A stretch of 56,828 nt of DNA from Methanobacteriota archaeon (lineage in GTDB: Archaea > Thermoplasmatota > Thermoplasmata > Thermoplasmatales > GCA-001856825). The notes under the pieces were generated by a model. The model ran no database searches, had not been told where the DNA came from, and worked only from the letters and a program-made list of their open reading frames with translations. The stretch covers positions 1 through 56,828 of the forward strand of contig JAFMDN010000006.1 of the NCBI GenBank assembly GCA_017857235.1, written 5' to 3'. The position numbers and the translations under genes are program-made. Below are positions 31,255 to 41,516 of the stretch, one piece after another (within the stretch, counting starts at the first letter, position 1; each line of letters starts with the position of its first letter).

Positions 31255-31686
31255 ATGACCAGGCCAGTAGATTATAATCCGAAGCCTATTGATGATGCCT
31301 TTTTCGAAAAACCCAATGAATACCCTGTGACCGGAACTCATAACGGTCACGAAGTGAGAGCTGAGGGAATCCAGAGATACGATAAAGATGGAAAACCATA
31401 TCCAACGAAGAACGGAATCCATGGTACAAATGTAGCAGTAGATTGGGAAACATGCACTGCAGATGGAGCTTGCATGGATGTCTGTCCAGTTAATGTTTAC
31501 GAGTGGGCACTTAACCCTGGACAAAAGGGCTCAGGAAATGATAAGGTTCTTGAACCAGGATCCGAACTCTGGAAAAAATACAGGACTGATAAAGCTGATC
31601 CCGTTAGGGAATCAGATTGCATTTTCTGCAATGCTTGTGTAACTGCTTGCCCTGTTGGGGCTATATCAGTTGCAATGAGAAAATAA
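31255..31686 (+). CDS. zfx: Zinc-containing ferredoxin
   Basis: A 143-residue ferredoxin with a ~70-residue N-terminal extension carrying His (THNGHEV, NGIHGT) that bind zinc in the Thermoplasma and Sulfolobus proteins. Cluster I is C-x5-C-x3-CP (CTADGACMDVCP), which fits a [3Fe-4S] cluster; cluster II is CIFCNACVTACP, a [4Fe-4S] site. It is the likely electron acceptor for the 2-oxoacid oxidoreductase. Confidence 0.96.
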   Translation: MTRPVDYNPKPIDDAFFEKPNEYPVTGTHNGHEVRAEGIQRYDKDGKPYPTKNGIHGTNVAVDWETCTADGACMDVCPVNVYEWALNPGQKGSGNDKVLEPGSELWKKYRTDKADPVRESDCIFCNACVTACPVGAISVAMRK

Positions 31687-31726
31687 TTTCAATATCTTTT
31701 TATAAATACTTTTTATATACCCTGAA

Positions 31727-32053
31727 ATGACTGATGAAGAGAAGGATTTTAACGAAGACCTATCAAGAGTAATATTACCTAATCCAAATAAAGGTGAAAT
31801 GTTTGGGATAGTAGAGAAAATGCTGGGGAGCTCCAGACTCACTGTAATGTGCGCAGATGGAAAGTCAAGAGTAGGAAGAATCCCTGGGAAGATAAGGAAA
31901 AAAATGTGGATCAAAGAAGGGGATCTTGTGATAGTTAAACCATGGAGCTTCCAGGATGATAGAGCTGATGTTACTTACAGATATACTAAAACCCAGGCTT
32001 CCTATCTTTCTAGAAATAAGATTCTGCCGGAGATTTTGGATGTTTTCAAGTGA
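31727..32053 (+). CDS. Translation initiation factor aIF1A
   Basis: 108 residues, an S1/OB-fold factor that binds the A site of the 30S subunit. Core motifs are GEMFGIVEKMLGSSRLTVMC, RVGRIPGKIRKKMWI and DLVIVKPWSFQDDRADV. Its stop lies 14 bp inside the RIO kinase gene, giving translational coupling in the conserved aIF1A-RIO1-Dim2 set. Confidence 0.96.
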   Translation: MTDEEKDFNEDLSRVILPNPNKGEMFGIVEKMLGSSRLTVMCADGKSRVGRIPGKIRKKMWIKEGDLVIVKPWSFQDDRADVTYRYTKTQASYLSRNKILPEILDVFK

Positions 32054-32786
32054 CGATAAGATAAAGAAAGAAGAAGAAAAATTAAAAGAATCGCAGAAGG
32101 TATTTGGCTACGTATTTGACAACACAACCCTTCTTAACATCTATAAGTTCTTCCACAACGGATACCTTGAAAGATTTGAATTCCCCATTGCATCTGGGAA
32201 AGAAAGTATAGTATTTGCAGCATCCAAGGGTAATAAATTCTTCGCTGTTAAAATATACAAAGTTACTGCATCCAATTTTAAAAACATAAGGGAATATGCT
32301 GCCTCAAGGTGGGGCATAGGGAAAATATCAAGTAAAAGGAAATTAATGAATGAATGGGCATTCAGAGAATTTGAAAATCTAAAGAATGCATATGAGGCAG
32401 GAGTGACAGTACCTAGGCCCATAAAGGTATATGGAAATGTAGTTCAGATGCAATATATTGGAACCAAGACTAGACCAGCCATACAGCTTAAGGATATAGA
32501 ACCTAGCCAACAGATAGTTGAACAGATCATCGGAGATATTAGGAAACTTTATTTGAAGGGTAAGCTCGTTCATGGAGACATCAGCGAATACAATTTTCTC
32601 TATTATAGGGGGAAGGCTTACATGATAGATATTGCCCAGGCAATTTCAAATGATGACCCTTATAGTTTAATTCTACTTAAAAGGGATCTAAATAATATCA
32701 TAAGGTTTTTAAACAAATTTGGTTATTCCCTCAACATCGATTCAGTCATAAAATATGTTAAGGGTGAAATAGATGCTTTCCGTTAG
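32040..32786 (+). CDS. rio1: RIO1-family protein kinase
   Basis: A 248-residue atypical kinase acting in late 40S/30S maturation. The flexible N lobe has ASGKESIVF and AVKIYK; the catalytic loop is HGDISEYNFL and the metal site MIDIAQAI. ATG 32040 (MFSSDDKIKKEE) fits the family; a longer reading from 31956 would be coded inside aIF1A in another frame. It overlaps both neighbours by 14 bp. Confidence 0.94.
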   Translation: MFSSDDKIKKEEEKLKESQKVFGYVFDNTTLLNIYKFFHNGYLERFEFPIASGKESIVFAASKGNKFFAVKIYKVTASNFKNIREYAASRWGIGKISSKRKLMNEWAFREFENLKNAYEAGVTVPRPIKVYGNVVQMQYIGTKTRPAIQLKDIEPSQQIVEQIIGDIRKLYLKGKLVHGDISEYNFLYYRGKAYMIDIAQAISNDDPYSLILLKRDLNNIIRFLNKFGYSLNIDSVIKYVKGEIDAFR

Positions 32787-33315
32787 AATACCGCAAGATA
32801 GGGTTGGTGTGCTAATCGGTACCCACGGAAGCACCAAGGCTGAAATAGAAAAAATATCCGGCCTTAAAATAGAAGTGGATTCAGAAACGGGGGAAGTTAT
32901 TATTGATGGAACGAGTGCGTCTGATCCGGAGATGCCTCTAAAGGTAAGGGAGGTAGTAAGGGCCATAGGCAGAGGGTTTTCCCCAAAGAAAGCCTACAGG
33001 TTGTTTGATTCGGGAGTATACCTTGAGATAATAGACCTAAAGGACTTCGTCGGGAAGAATTCCAAGAGAATGAAAACTGTGAGAGCAAGATTGATTGGTA
33101 CCAATGGAAAAACAAGAAGGATTATTGAAGAACTTTCTGAAGCGGAAGTATCCATATACGGAAATACTGTCGCTATAATCGGGGATTATCTTCAACTGGA
33201 CATCTCGAGGAACAGCATAATGATGATACTAAATGGAAATCAGCACGGCACTGTTTATAAATACCTTGAGAGAAGAAGGAAGGACGTGCATCTTTCAAGA
33301 TTAGATTCAATCTAA
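32773..33315 (+). CDS. Dim2/Pno1-like KH-domain ribosome-maturation protein
   Basis: 180 residues with two KH domains: SVRIPQDRVGVLIGTHGSTKAEIE at the N terminus (GTHG loop) and a second with RLIGTNGKTRRIIEE (GTNG loop). Archaeal Dim2 binds the 3' end of 16S rRNA. Its start overlaps the RIO gene by 14 bp, completing a ribosome-assembly operon that lies ~4.6 kb from the 16S gene itself. Confidence 0.94.
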   Translation: MLSVRIPQDRVGVLIGTHGSTKAEIEKISGLKIEVDSETGEVIIDGTSASDPEMPLKVREVVRAIGRGFSPKKAYRLFDSGVYLEIIDLKDFVGKNSKRMKTVRARLIGTNGKTRRIIEELSEAEVSIYGNTVAIIGDYLQLDISRNSIMMILNGNQHGTVYKYLERRRKDVHLSRLDSI

Positions 33316-33316
33316 T

Positions 33317-33871
33317 TCACAGTATAGAGGCAATTAAATTAGCAACTCTTAATGGCTCTGGATAGTTACCGTTCCTTATAAATCTCTTTATAAATTTCAT
33401 ACCTAAATTTGGATCTATTCCCTCGAACTGATAGTATACCTTCCCATCTGAATATATTTTATTTCTCATTTTTTCTATCCTAGATTGCCAATCTTTAAAA
33501 TGCTTTTTCAAGGCCTCCTCTATGCTCTTCATATCAGGCATTCTATCTATTACAACTGCTACAGGTACCCTAGTATTTTTAAATAGGGCTGCTATGTCCA
33601 CCACGTTGAAACCACCGAATGTTATACCTTGAAGCATTATCATCCTTATCCCATCCCCCATAATCGATACAAGTTCACCTACTGCATTAGTAGCGTCTTC
33701 CCCATCGACTTTTATAGATACCTTAGCAAGATTCTCTATTGTCCCATCAACCCTCATGATTAAACCTAAAAGCCAAGTGAAATTATTTCCCCTTGAAAAG
33801 GGCGCATCGTCGACGGCCAACACTCTTGCGTCTTTGTTCAATAAATAGTTCTGATCTATCTTCCACTCCAT
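33317..33871 (-). CDS. DUF99 family protein (endonuclease V-like)
   Basis: About 184 residues. ARVLAVDDAPFSRG at the N terminus and LVSIMGDGIRMIMLQGITFGGFNVVD match DUF99, which shares a fold with endonuclease V; AVVIDRMPDM follows. Biochemical role is unsettled. ATG 33871 (MEWKIDQNY) is preferred over GTG 33877. It is convergent with the Dim2 gene, separated by one base. Confidence 0.85.
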   Translation of the reverse strand: MEWKIDQNYLLNKDARVLAVDDAPFSRGNNFTWLLGLIMRVDGTIENLAKVSIKVDGEDATNAVGELVSIMGDGIRMIMLQGITFGGFNVVDIAALFKNTRVPVAVVIDRMPDMKSIEEALKKHFKDWQSRIEKMRNKIYSDGKVYYQFEGIDPNLGMKFIKRFIRNGNYPEPLRVANLIASIL

Positions 33872-33923
33872 TTCCACATTTGATAAAGTAAAAATTTATT
33901 TAAGATATTCTAAACCAATAACA

Positions 33924-35252
33924 ATGAAGAAAGAAATAGAGGAGTATTTCCTTAAAAGAAATTGTATAGCCGAAGACAGGGTAATTGAAGAAATAATAAG
34001 AAGGGGAGGTTTAAGTTATCTCATTAAAAATGAAAAGAAAATTAATTTTAATAAGGGGATTATATCATTTGAAGATCTTCCGCTGGAAAAAGAATTCTCC
34101 ATACTCAAAGAATTCAATATAAGAGGGTACCCCGGTGTTTCCAATACCTTTGAAACTCTATTTTCCTCAAGACTTAATACGCTTAGAAGGGCACTAAGAG
34201 ATTCTGGAATTCCTGGATTCCAATCATCCATAGAGAATGCCAGAAAAATAAATGGTGAAGTTGGCATTATTGGACTGGTCAGGGAAGTTAATAAGATTGA
34301 GGGTAAAATAACTAGCGTAATAATTGAAGACGAAACTGATAATCTCAGGGTTTACCTGGGCAAGAACATAGATGATATAATTTTAGAGGATGAAGTGCTT
34401 GGAATAACCGGAAAATTCAATAACAAAAAGGACGTTTTCTATGCAAACTCTATTAAGAGGCCTGAAGCTAGAAAAGAAAGGGTTCTATTGGAACGGAATT
34501 CCCGAGTTCTTGTACTTTCAGATATTCACGTAGGCTCAAAGAAATTTTTAGAAAATGAATTTGCTGATATGATAGATTATGTAAATTCTATGGGGATATC
34601 TCATGTGATAATGAACGGTGACTTGGTAGATGGGATAGGAATATATCCTGACCAGGAAAAGGATCTTGCCATCAATGATATAATTAGTCAATACAAAAGA
34701 TTGAGCCAACTTATATCAAAAATAAATAAAAATGTTAGAGTTATTTTGATTCCTGGAAACCATGACATAGTTTATTCCACAGAACCTCAGAACCCTTTAC
34801 CCAAGGAAATTAATGATCTGTTTCCCCAAAATGTCCAATCGTTATCAAACCCGGTATGGATTGAAATTACTGGAAGAGTTTTCTTACTTTACCATGGCAC
34901 AAGCATAATGGATTTTGTTGAGATGTTTCCAGGTTTTAGCTTAAATGATTCTAAGAAAGTCATGAGGGAAATGATAAAGAGAAGGCATTTGGGGCCCACA
35001 TTCGGGAGAAATCTTTCATTTTTACCTTTAAGAGAGGACTTTTACATAATGGATCCTATTCCCGATGTTTTCATTACGGGACATATACATGATCATTCCA
35101 CGGATAACTACAATGGAATTTTAACAATTAATGCATCAACCTTTCAGGATCAGACTGATTATCAAAGAATGATGAATTTTAACCCCAGGCCAGGTCTAGG
35201 AACTGTTGTTAATACATCAGATCTTTCGGTGGAAGTGATAAAATTTTCATGA
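33924..35252 (+). CDS. polB: DNA polymerase D small subunit (DP1)
   Basis: A 442-residue subunit with proofreading exonuclease function. An OB-fold region (~115-185) precedes the phosphodiesterase domain with LSDIHVGSKKF, MNGDLVDGIG, IPGNHDIVY, LLYHGTSIMD and FITGHIHDHSTD, so the metal-binding residues look intact. The N-terminal linker is shorter than in Thermococcales. The last 4 bp overlap pcm (ATGA). Confidence 0.95.
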   Translation: MKKEIEEYFLKRNCIAEDRVIEEIIRRGGLSYLIKNEKKINFNKGIISFEDLPLEKEFSILKEFNIRGYPGVSNTFETLFSSRLNTLRRALRDSGIPGFQSSIENARKINGEVGIIGLVREVNKIEGKITSVIIEDETDNLRVYLGKNIDDIILEDEVLGITGKFNNKKDVFYANSIKRPEARKERVLLERNSRVLVLSDIHVGSKKFLENEFADMIDYVNSMGISHVIMNGDLVDGIGIYPDQEKDLAINDIISQYKRLSQLISKINKNVRVILIPGNHDIVYSTEPQNPLPKEINDLFPQNVQSLSNPVWIEITGRVFLLYHGTSIMDFVEMFPGFSLNDSKKVMREMIKRRHLGPTFGRNLSFLPLREDFYIMDPIPDVFITGHIHDHSTDNYNGILTINASTFQDQTDYQRMMNFNPRPGLGTVVNTSDLSVEVIKFS

Positions 35253-35836
35253 ATTGGGGAGACAGACTTTTTGAAGATGGGATTATAAAAAGGAATATTT
35301 ATAAAGAGGCCTTCAATAAAATCAAAAGGGAGGATTTTCTGCCTCATGAAATGAAAAAATATTCCAACGCTGATGAGCCAATACCCCTATTTTTAGACCA
35401 AACACAAACTGCACCGCACATGGATGCCATATTTATGGAAGAGGCTTTAATAAATGAAGATGATAAGGTACTGGAGGTAGGTACTGGCTCTGGATACCTA
35501 ACTGCTCTTCTTGCTGAAGTATCAAAAAAAGTAATTTCCATAGAATTTTTTAAAGAACTTTCACACTTTGCCAGAAGAAATTTAGAAAAATATCACTTTA
35601 GAAACTTAGAACTGATTGTTGCAGATTTTTATAAATTATGTATGAAATTGAAATTTGATAAGATAATAATCACAGCGGCCGTTCCTGAAATCCCCTGGTT
35701 TATACAAGATATGATTAGCCCAGATGGTATTACAATATTTCCCCTCGGGAGGAGTATACCTCAAAAATTAATAAGATTAAAAAATGGAAAAATAGAAAAT
35801 CTGGGGCCGGTATATTTCGTCAATATCATCCATTAA
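35249..35836 (+). CDS. pcm: Protein-L-isoaspartate O-methyltransferase
   Basis: 195 residues that repair isoaspartyl damage with SAM. The SAM motif is [18 protein letters not shown], with the upstream substrate motif [15 protein letters not shown] (relaxed from the usual QTxSxP). The start overlaps polB by 4 bp, and the stop overlaps the convergent radA by 4 bp. Confidence 0.92.
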   Translation: MNWGDRLFEDGIIKRNIYKEAFNKIKREDFLPHEMKKYSNADEPIPLFLDQTQTAPHMDAIFMEEALINEDDKVLEVGTGSGYLTALLAEVSKKVISIEFFKELSHFARRNLEKYHFRNLELIVADFYKLCMKLKFDKIIITAAVPEIPWFIQDMISPDGITIFPLGRSIPQKLIRLKNGKIENLGPVYFVNIIH

Positions 35837-36792
35837 GCATCAGTTATGCCGTTTTCGGTTACGTTTATTATTACTTCCCCTTCGGGAAGATGGGGGGAAT
35901 CAATTAATCTTGCAATTCTCTTACCTCCCTTGGACTTCCTTAGATAAACCCTGTATGTGCTTGCGTGTCCCACGATGTTTCCACCCACAGATGTCGTTGG
36001 GTCTCCAAAAAATACATCTGGCCTAGCTGCAACCTGATTTGTAACAGCTATGGCAGCGTTATAAATATCCCCAAATCTCAGTAAGTCATGCATATGCTTG
36101 TTCAGAAGTTGCTGCCTCTCAGCCAATGTTCCTCTGCCAGTATATTCCGCCCTAAAATGGGCAGTTAGTGAATCAACTATAAGGAGCCTTACCGGATATT
36201 TTTCTGTAAGTTCGTAGGCTTTCTCCACTAAGAGTATTTGATGAGAGGAGTTGTATGCTCTTGCTACGTGTATCTTTTTCAACGTCTCCATTGGATCTAA
36301 CCCTAGTGCTTTTGCCATCTGTACGATTCTTTCAGGTCTGAACGTATTTTCGGTATCTATGAACAAAGTATGTCCTTCAAGACCTCCCTTATCATATGGT
36401 AATGTAGCATTAACAGACAACTGATGCATAATCTGTGTTTTTCCTGATGCAAATTCACCAAAAAATTCAGTAATGGCAGCAGTTTCTACTCCACCACCAA
36501 GAAGTTCATCCAGTGCCTTGGAGCCCGTGGTTAGTCTCTTTATTACTTTCCTTTTTTCTAAGATTTCATCTCCAGATTCAAAATTCCCTATATCTGCTGC
36601 TTTCCTCGCGTTAATGATAATCTTTGCAGCAACATTTTCCCCAATTTCGGCTGCATCTGCCACATCTTTTGGAGATGCGACGGCAAGACTCATTATATCA
36701 ATGTAACCTGCCTCTCTTAATTTTTCTGCTATTGCCTCCCCTACACCCGGCAAATCTTCAATTTCTTTAGGTTTCTTGTTTTTATCTGGCAT
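35833..36792 (-). CDS. radA: DNA repair and recombination protein RadA
   Basis: A 319-residue RecA-family strand-exchange protein. The N-terminal helix-hairpin-helix is [17 protein letters not shown]. Walker A is GEFASGKTQ, Walker [13 protein letters not shown], and the L2 region is [15 protein letters not shown]. Its start overlaps the GAPDH gene end by 11 bp. Confidence 0.97.
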   Translation of the reverse strand: MPDKNKKPKEIEDLPGVGEAIAEKLREAGYIDIMSLAVASPKDVADAAEIGENVAAKIIINARKAADIGNFESGDEILEKRKVIKRLTTGSKALDELLGGGVETAAITEFFGEFASGKTQIMHQLSVNATLPYDKGGLEGHTLFIDTENTFRPERIVQMAKALGLDPMETLKKIHVARAYNSSHQILLVEKAYELTEKYPVRLLIVDSLTAHFRAEYTGRGTLAERQQLLNKHMHDLLRFGDIYNAAIAVTNQVAARPDVFFGDPTTSVGGNIVGHASTYRVYLRKSKGGKRIARLIDSPHLPEGEVIINVTENGITDA

Positions 36793-37801
36793 AAGCTAAC
36801 TCTCCTATTCTCAATTTTCTATCAGTTTTTTCAATGCTTGAATCCCTATCCATGAGCTGGAACATGCTTCTCAATGCATCAATATTCTCTGGAACTACGT
36901 CACTCTCCTGATGCACTGCTTGATAATAGAATAGTTCATTTCCCTTTATAGCAACCGCATCCTTCCAAAGAACAATCTCATATAGGTCTCCCCTAGGTCT
37001 ACCAGTTTCTCTTGCGACCTCCATAATCTGACCAGTGCTCTTAATTTCATCCTTTCCATTCACAAACATTACCCTCTTGTATTTCTTCCAATTTTCAATC
37101 AAATCATCTTTTTTAACTTCTTTATCGAATTTAACATTTACTGAGTGTACATGCATCAATGTTGTGGGAGCTTTAACTGCCATAGTTAGTATATCTAGGC
37201 CATGAATAACTGTAGCGACATCAGGTCCATGATGGGACGGAATTTTGAGATCCGGTTCAATTGAATTTATGGGGCCTTTTTTATGGTCATTCGGATCAGT
37301 AGCCCGCCTAACTAGTGTTGCCCTTACTGAAATTTTTCCATAAGATGTTAATGGGAATAAAGTTCTTATTAAGGCGGTAGTGTTACACGACACAACTCTT
37401 ACGTAATCTTTCCCCCACGCTTCATCATAATTTGCATATGCATTGAATGAAAGGTTCGTAAGTTCATGATCTTCTCCTCCTTGGAATATTGCTCTTTTTT
37501 TGAATTTTTCATAAACAGGTTTGTTAAGTTTTCCTACATCATCAGGGGTAGCATCCACAACTGCCTCAACTTCATCCAAGAGATTAACAAGCGTCCCCTC
37601 AACCTTTATATCTGAACCTTCAAAATTCTTGAGAGATTTTTCATCTGGAGCATATATTTTATATTTCTTTGAAGCAATTTTGGCCATGTAATCAGGATGT
37701 GCTTTAACTATACCCACAACTTGCATATCATCCTGCAAAGATATAGCATCTGCAACTCTCTTTCCTATGGTTCCATAACCATTAATTGCTACTTTAAGCA
37801 T
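36782..37801 (-). CDS. gap: Glyceraldehyde-3-phosphate dehydrogenase, archaeal type II
   Basis: A 339-residue enzyme. The Rossmann start is [17 protein letters not shown], and the catalytic Cys lies in [14 protein letters not shown] (~140). [13 protein letters not shown] and the [12 protein letters not shown] block are archaeal-type. It lies ~115 bp downstream of the 16S gene on the same strand. A TATA-like ATATTAAAT at ~37832-37841 could serve as its own promoter. radA follows by overlap. Confidence 0.96.
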   Translation of the reverse strand: MLKVAINGYGTIGKRVADAISLQDDMQVVGIVKAHPDYMAKIASKKYKIYAPDEKSLKNFEGSDIKVEGTLVNLLDEVEAVVDATPDDVGKLNKPVYEKFKKRAIFQGGEDHELTNLSFNAYANYDEAWGKDYVRVVSCNTTALIRTLFPLTSYGKISVRATLVRRATDPNDHKKGPINSIEPDLKIPSHHGPDVATVIHGLDILTMAVKAPTTLMHVHSVNVKFDKEVKKDDLIENWKKYKRVMFVNGKDEIKSTGQIMEVARETGRPRGDLYEIVLWKDAVAIKGNELFYYQAVHQESDVVPENIDALRSMFQLMDRDSSIEKTDRKLRIGELAYAR

Positions 37802-37875
37802 TTCTTATCAAAACTATATAGAACCGAGGATATTTAATATTATTTCAACAATTCTAAATCTTTATATTAAAACCA

Positions 37876-37884
37876 CAAAAAAGG
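37876..37884 (-). terminator. U-tract after the 16S processing stem
   Basis: On the minus strand the sequence reads CCTTTTTTG, about 10 nt beyond the 3' arm of the pre-16S stem. It is a reasonable archaeal termination tract for the 16S transcript; some read-through into the GAPDH gene is possible. Confidence 0.45.
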
Positions 37885-37892
37885 AAAGATTT

Positions 37893-37913
37893 GATGGGGA
37901 GAGAAACCATTCC
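37893..37913 (-). promoter_or_regulatory. Pre-16S processing stem, 3' arm
   Basis: Its complement lies at 39429-39453: a 14-bp helix (GATGGGGAGAGAAA with TTTCTCTCCCCATC) and a 7-bp helix (CCATTCC with GGAATGG), interrupted by four extra bases on the 5' side. In archaea such stems carry a bulge-helix-bulge cut by the tRNA splicing endonuclease, which releases and circularises pre-16S. Confidence 0.8.
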
Positions 37914-37917
37914 AAGC

Positions 37918-39393
<1,476 letters not shown>

Positions 39394-39428
39394 TCAGTTG
39401 ATACTACCGTCTTAAATAATGGAATTGC

Positions 39429-39453
39429 GGAATGGACCATTTCTCTCCCCATC
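39429..39453 (-). promoter_or_regulatory. Pre-16S processing stem, 5' arm
   Basis: Partner of 37893-37913, placed 36 nt before the mature 16S 5' end. GGAATGG (39429-39435) and TTTCTCTCCCCATC (39440-39453) are separated by ACCA, which forms the asymmetric bulge. A second bulge can only be drawn with alternative pairing. Confidence 0.8.
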
Positions 39454-39456
39454 TCA

Positions 39457-39482
39457 GATTCGAGCTATTTATTTCTCGAATC
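39457..39482 (-). ncRNA. Leader hairpin preceding the 16S processing stem
   Basis: GATTCGAG (39457-39464) and CTCGAATC (39475-39482) form a perfect 8-bp stem with a 10-nt AU-rich loop. It lies in the 5' leader of the pre-16S RNA between the kink-turn hairpin and the processing stem. Confidence 0.7.
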
Positions 39483-39490
39483 CTCATACC

Positions 39491-39562
39491 TTTTGCCGTT
39501 TAGGAACCTGGTCATCATGCTGTCCTAATGGACTATCAGACCAGTCGTATTTGACGGCAAAA
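39491..39562 (-). ncRNA. Nested hairpin with a kink-turn (box C/D-like) core in the 16S leader
   Basis: Three nested helices: UUUUGCCGU/ACGGCAAAA (39554-39562 with 39491-39499), CUGGUC/GACCAG (39539-39544 with 39508-39513) and GUCC/GGAC (39530-39533 with 39522-39525, loop AUUA). Between the last two, one strand has CUGA and the other AUGAUGA, arranged so that A-U, G-C, U-U and two sheared G-A pairs form, which is the box C/D kink-turn bound by L7Ae. The transcript, from a TATA-like CTTAATATATT at 39579-39589, should begin about at the outer arm. Confidence 0.7.
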
Positions 39563-39578
39563 CTATGAAGTAATATCG

Positions 39579-39589
39579 AATATATTAAG
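39579..39589 (-). promoter_or_regulatory. Probable 16S rRNA promoter TATA box
   Basis: CTTAATATATT on the minus strand, ~25 bp upstream of the outer arm of the leader hairpin. No other strong TATA-like element lies between it and the 16S 5' end. Confidence 0.55.
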
Positions 39590-39763
39590 ATATTGGTAAA
39601 AAGGATTTTATGCCAATTAATATTGGGTATTCAGATAATTTTACAAATATAATTTCAATCTTAAAATTCATTAATTTTATAGGTTCACGAGAATTTATTT
39701 CACGAAAAATTCTAAGGCTAAAAAAGTTTTTAAGCAACGATTAACTTATTATAATGAAAGGAA

Positions 39764-39940
39764 ATGCTAGGAAGCCCAACTGACTGGATAATATTCATAC
39801 TTGTGGTGCTGTTGGTATTAGGTGGATCCAAAAAAATTCCTGAGCTAGCTCATTCTTTAGGCAGGGCATTGGGTGAATTCAAGAAAGGGCAAATGGAAGT
39901 GGAAAAAGAGATAAAAGAGGCAGTCAATGAGAAAAAATAA
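39764..39940 (+). CDS. tatA: Twin-arginine translocase subunit TatA
   Basis: A 58-residue gene. MLGSPTDWIIFILVVLLVLG supplies the single N-terminal helix, then GGSKKIPELAHSLGRALGEF is the typical hinge and amphipathic helix (FGxKKLPELAxxLGxAxxEFK type), followed by a charged tail. ATG 39764 is preceded by AAAGGA; ATG 39754 is in another frame and stops after nine codons. TatA oligomers form the path for folded proteins. It opens a cluster that includes a Tat-dependent Rieske protein and ends with tatC. Confidence 0.93.
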   Translation: MLGSPTDWIIFILVVLLVLGGSKKIPELAHSLGRALGEFKKGQMEVEKEIKEAVNEKK

Positions 39941-39967
39941 TTAGAATTATACTCATAGGTGTTTTCA

Positions 39968-40636
39968 ATGGATCACTTCTACAATAGAGTACCGAAGGTT
40001 GACGGTTTTTCAAAAATAAGCTTTTGGAGGGAAGAAGAAATTGGCATAATAGCATTATTATATCCGGGGAAGCTTGGAAAAGATACTGTAGAAGAATTAA
40101 TTAAAGCTATATCTCTTGCTAGTGTCGATGATAAGATTTCCGGACTAGTAATAACTGGAACAAATGGATACTTTTCTGAAGGTCTTTTAGTTCCCCAAAG
40201 AATAGCATATGCAGACTTCAGGGATTATTATCAGACCCTCATGAATCTTATATTTGTAATTTTATCATTTGATAAACCCTTGATTTCACTTGTTGCAGGT
40301 AAGGCAAAAAATAATGGCATTTCATTGGCTCTGCTTTCAGATCAGATCATTGTTTCCGAAAATTCTAAATTTATATGGGATAATAATGAACCTTTTGTCC
40401 TTCTCTCTACTATCAGTTTTAAAGATAGGGTAAAGATTGAGGGAAATGGATTGCATGTCCAATCATTAACTGTAAAGGATGAGAATGCACTTGGCGACGG
40501 ATTCAACCTTTCAAAGTCAATTGTAAAAATGATCAATCCTAATTCAAGAAAGTATAGATATTCGGGTTATGATAAAGTTATACTTGAAGAAGAAGTTAAT
40601 TTTTTAGATTTCTACCTATGGTGTGAAAAATGTTAA
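39968..40636 (+). CDS. Crotonase-fold (enoyl-CoA hydratase-like) protein, degenerate
   Basis: 222 residues with the crotonase core order: EIGIIALLYPGKL, SGLVITGTNGYFSEG (oxyanion region), KPLISLVAGKAKNNGISLAL and a shortened C-terminal part. The usual GGG and catalytic Glu positions are replaced (AGKAKNNGISLALLSD), so activity as a hydratase is doubtful. ATG 39968 is preceded by AGGTG. It follows tatA by 27 bp; the reason for that link is unknown. Confidence 0.7.
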   Translation: MDHFYNRVPKVDGFSKISFWREEEIGIIALLYPGKLGKDTVEELIKAISLASVDDKISGLVITGTNGYFSEGLLVPQRIAYADFRDYYQTLMNLIFVILSFDKPLISLVAGKAKNNGISLALLSDQIIVSENSKFIWDNNEPFVLLSTISFKDRVKIEGNGLHVQSLTVKDENALGDGFNLSKSIVKMINPNSRKYRYSGYDKVILEEEVNFLDFYLWCEKC

Positions 40637-40658
40637 ATAAGCTTAATTAACCAAAGTT

Positions 40659-40707
40659 AACAATATTTGAATTGAATTATTGTTTGTTTGCCATTAATTT
40701 TTTTTAA
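40659..40707 (+). terminator. Inverted repeat and T-run after the tatA-crotonase pair
   Basis: AACAATA (40659-40665) and TATTGTT (40678-40684) form a 7-bp stem, followed ~15 bp later by an eight-T run at ~40700-40707. It separates this pair from the cupredoxin-Rieske-cytochrome b genes. Confidence 0.45.
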
Positions 40708-40757
40708 TCACAATTAAATTTTAGTTAGCATAAAATACCCAATTTAAATAACATACT

Positions 40758-41507
40758 ATGCTTTCGGAAAAAACTTTCTATGCGATAATAACTGTTGTTA
40801 TTATACTTGGTGGAATTGGACTTGGAGTTGCGTATGAAAAATCGTTGAGTACCGCGCCAGTGACAAGCACAACATCTTCTACAGGACCTTATTCATTAAC
40901 CCTGGTAATCTCACCAAATAACTGGTTCAATAATGCGACAATTCACCACAGGCAACCAGCATATTTTGTAGTTGGACCTAATGGTCAATTAGAATCCTCC
41001 GCAAAAATAATGCTACCTGCACATAGACTCATCCAATTGACAATCATTGATTATGATTCAGGTGTTACACCTAACATAGGTCCAAATGGAACTTCCAATA
41101 ATTCTACTTATGCCCATGTTATAGGAACTGTTGGAGGAGTTGAATATCTTTACAACGGAACATCTCAGTTCATAAATGCAACATTATCAGGAAATGCTAG
41201 TGATAATATAACTATCATTAAGGGCGAAGGCTGGGCAATATCCCAATTGCCTTGGAACAATACATTAGGTGGCTGGGAGGTAACCCACACATTCACAATA
41301 TTGTACAATGGCCAAATAGTTGTAAATATCCCCACATTTGCTGGCAACAATCCAAGTGGGGGCGCTGTAACATTTGCACAGTTCTATTTGAACAATACTG
41401 GAAATTATGTATGGCAATGTTACGTACCTTGTGGAGATGAACTAAACGGCTGGGGCGGTGCAATGGCAACAGCTGGATGGATGACAGGTGTAGTGGTAGT
41501 TTACTAA
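40758..41507 (+). CDS. Secreted cupredoxin-like protein with a CuA-like Cys pair
   Basis: 249 residues. A signal-anchor helix (~6-26) is followed by a Thr/Ser linker, many N-x-S/T sequons and a cupredoxin fold. H177 in VTHTF is a likely copper ligand. Near the C terminus C221-x3-C225-G (QCYVPCGDE) matches the CuA/COX2 pattern, but the His expected four residues after C225 is Leu229; M236 and M242 follow. It is coded directly before a Rieske protein and cytochrome b, so it probably takes electrons from that complex outside the membrane. A TATA-like CATAAAATAC ~25 bp upstream predicts a leaderless mRNA. Confidence 0.75.
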   Translation: MLSEKTFYAIITVVIILGGIGLGVAYEKSLSTAPVTSTTSSTGPYSLTLVISPNNWFNNATIHHRQPAYFVVGPNGQLESSAKIMLPAHRLIQLTIIDYDSGVTPNIGPNGTSNNSTYAHVIGTVGGVEYLYNGTSQFINATLSGNASDNITIIKGEGWAISQLPWNNTLGGWEVTHTFTILYNGQIVVNIPTFAGNNPSGGAVTFAQFYLNNTGNYVWQCYVPCGDELNGWGGAMATAGWMTGVVVVY

Positions 41508-41516
41508 GGTGTTGAA

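Noticed and set aside
37802-37917. Search for 23S, 5S or a tRNA downstream of the 16S gene
   Set aside because: Only the processing arm, a U-tract and the GAPDH promoter are present.
39754-39783. ATG at 39754 as the tatA start
   Set aside because: It is in a different frame and stops after nine codons; ATG 39764 gives the TatA protein.
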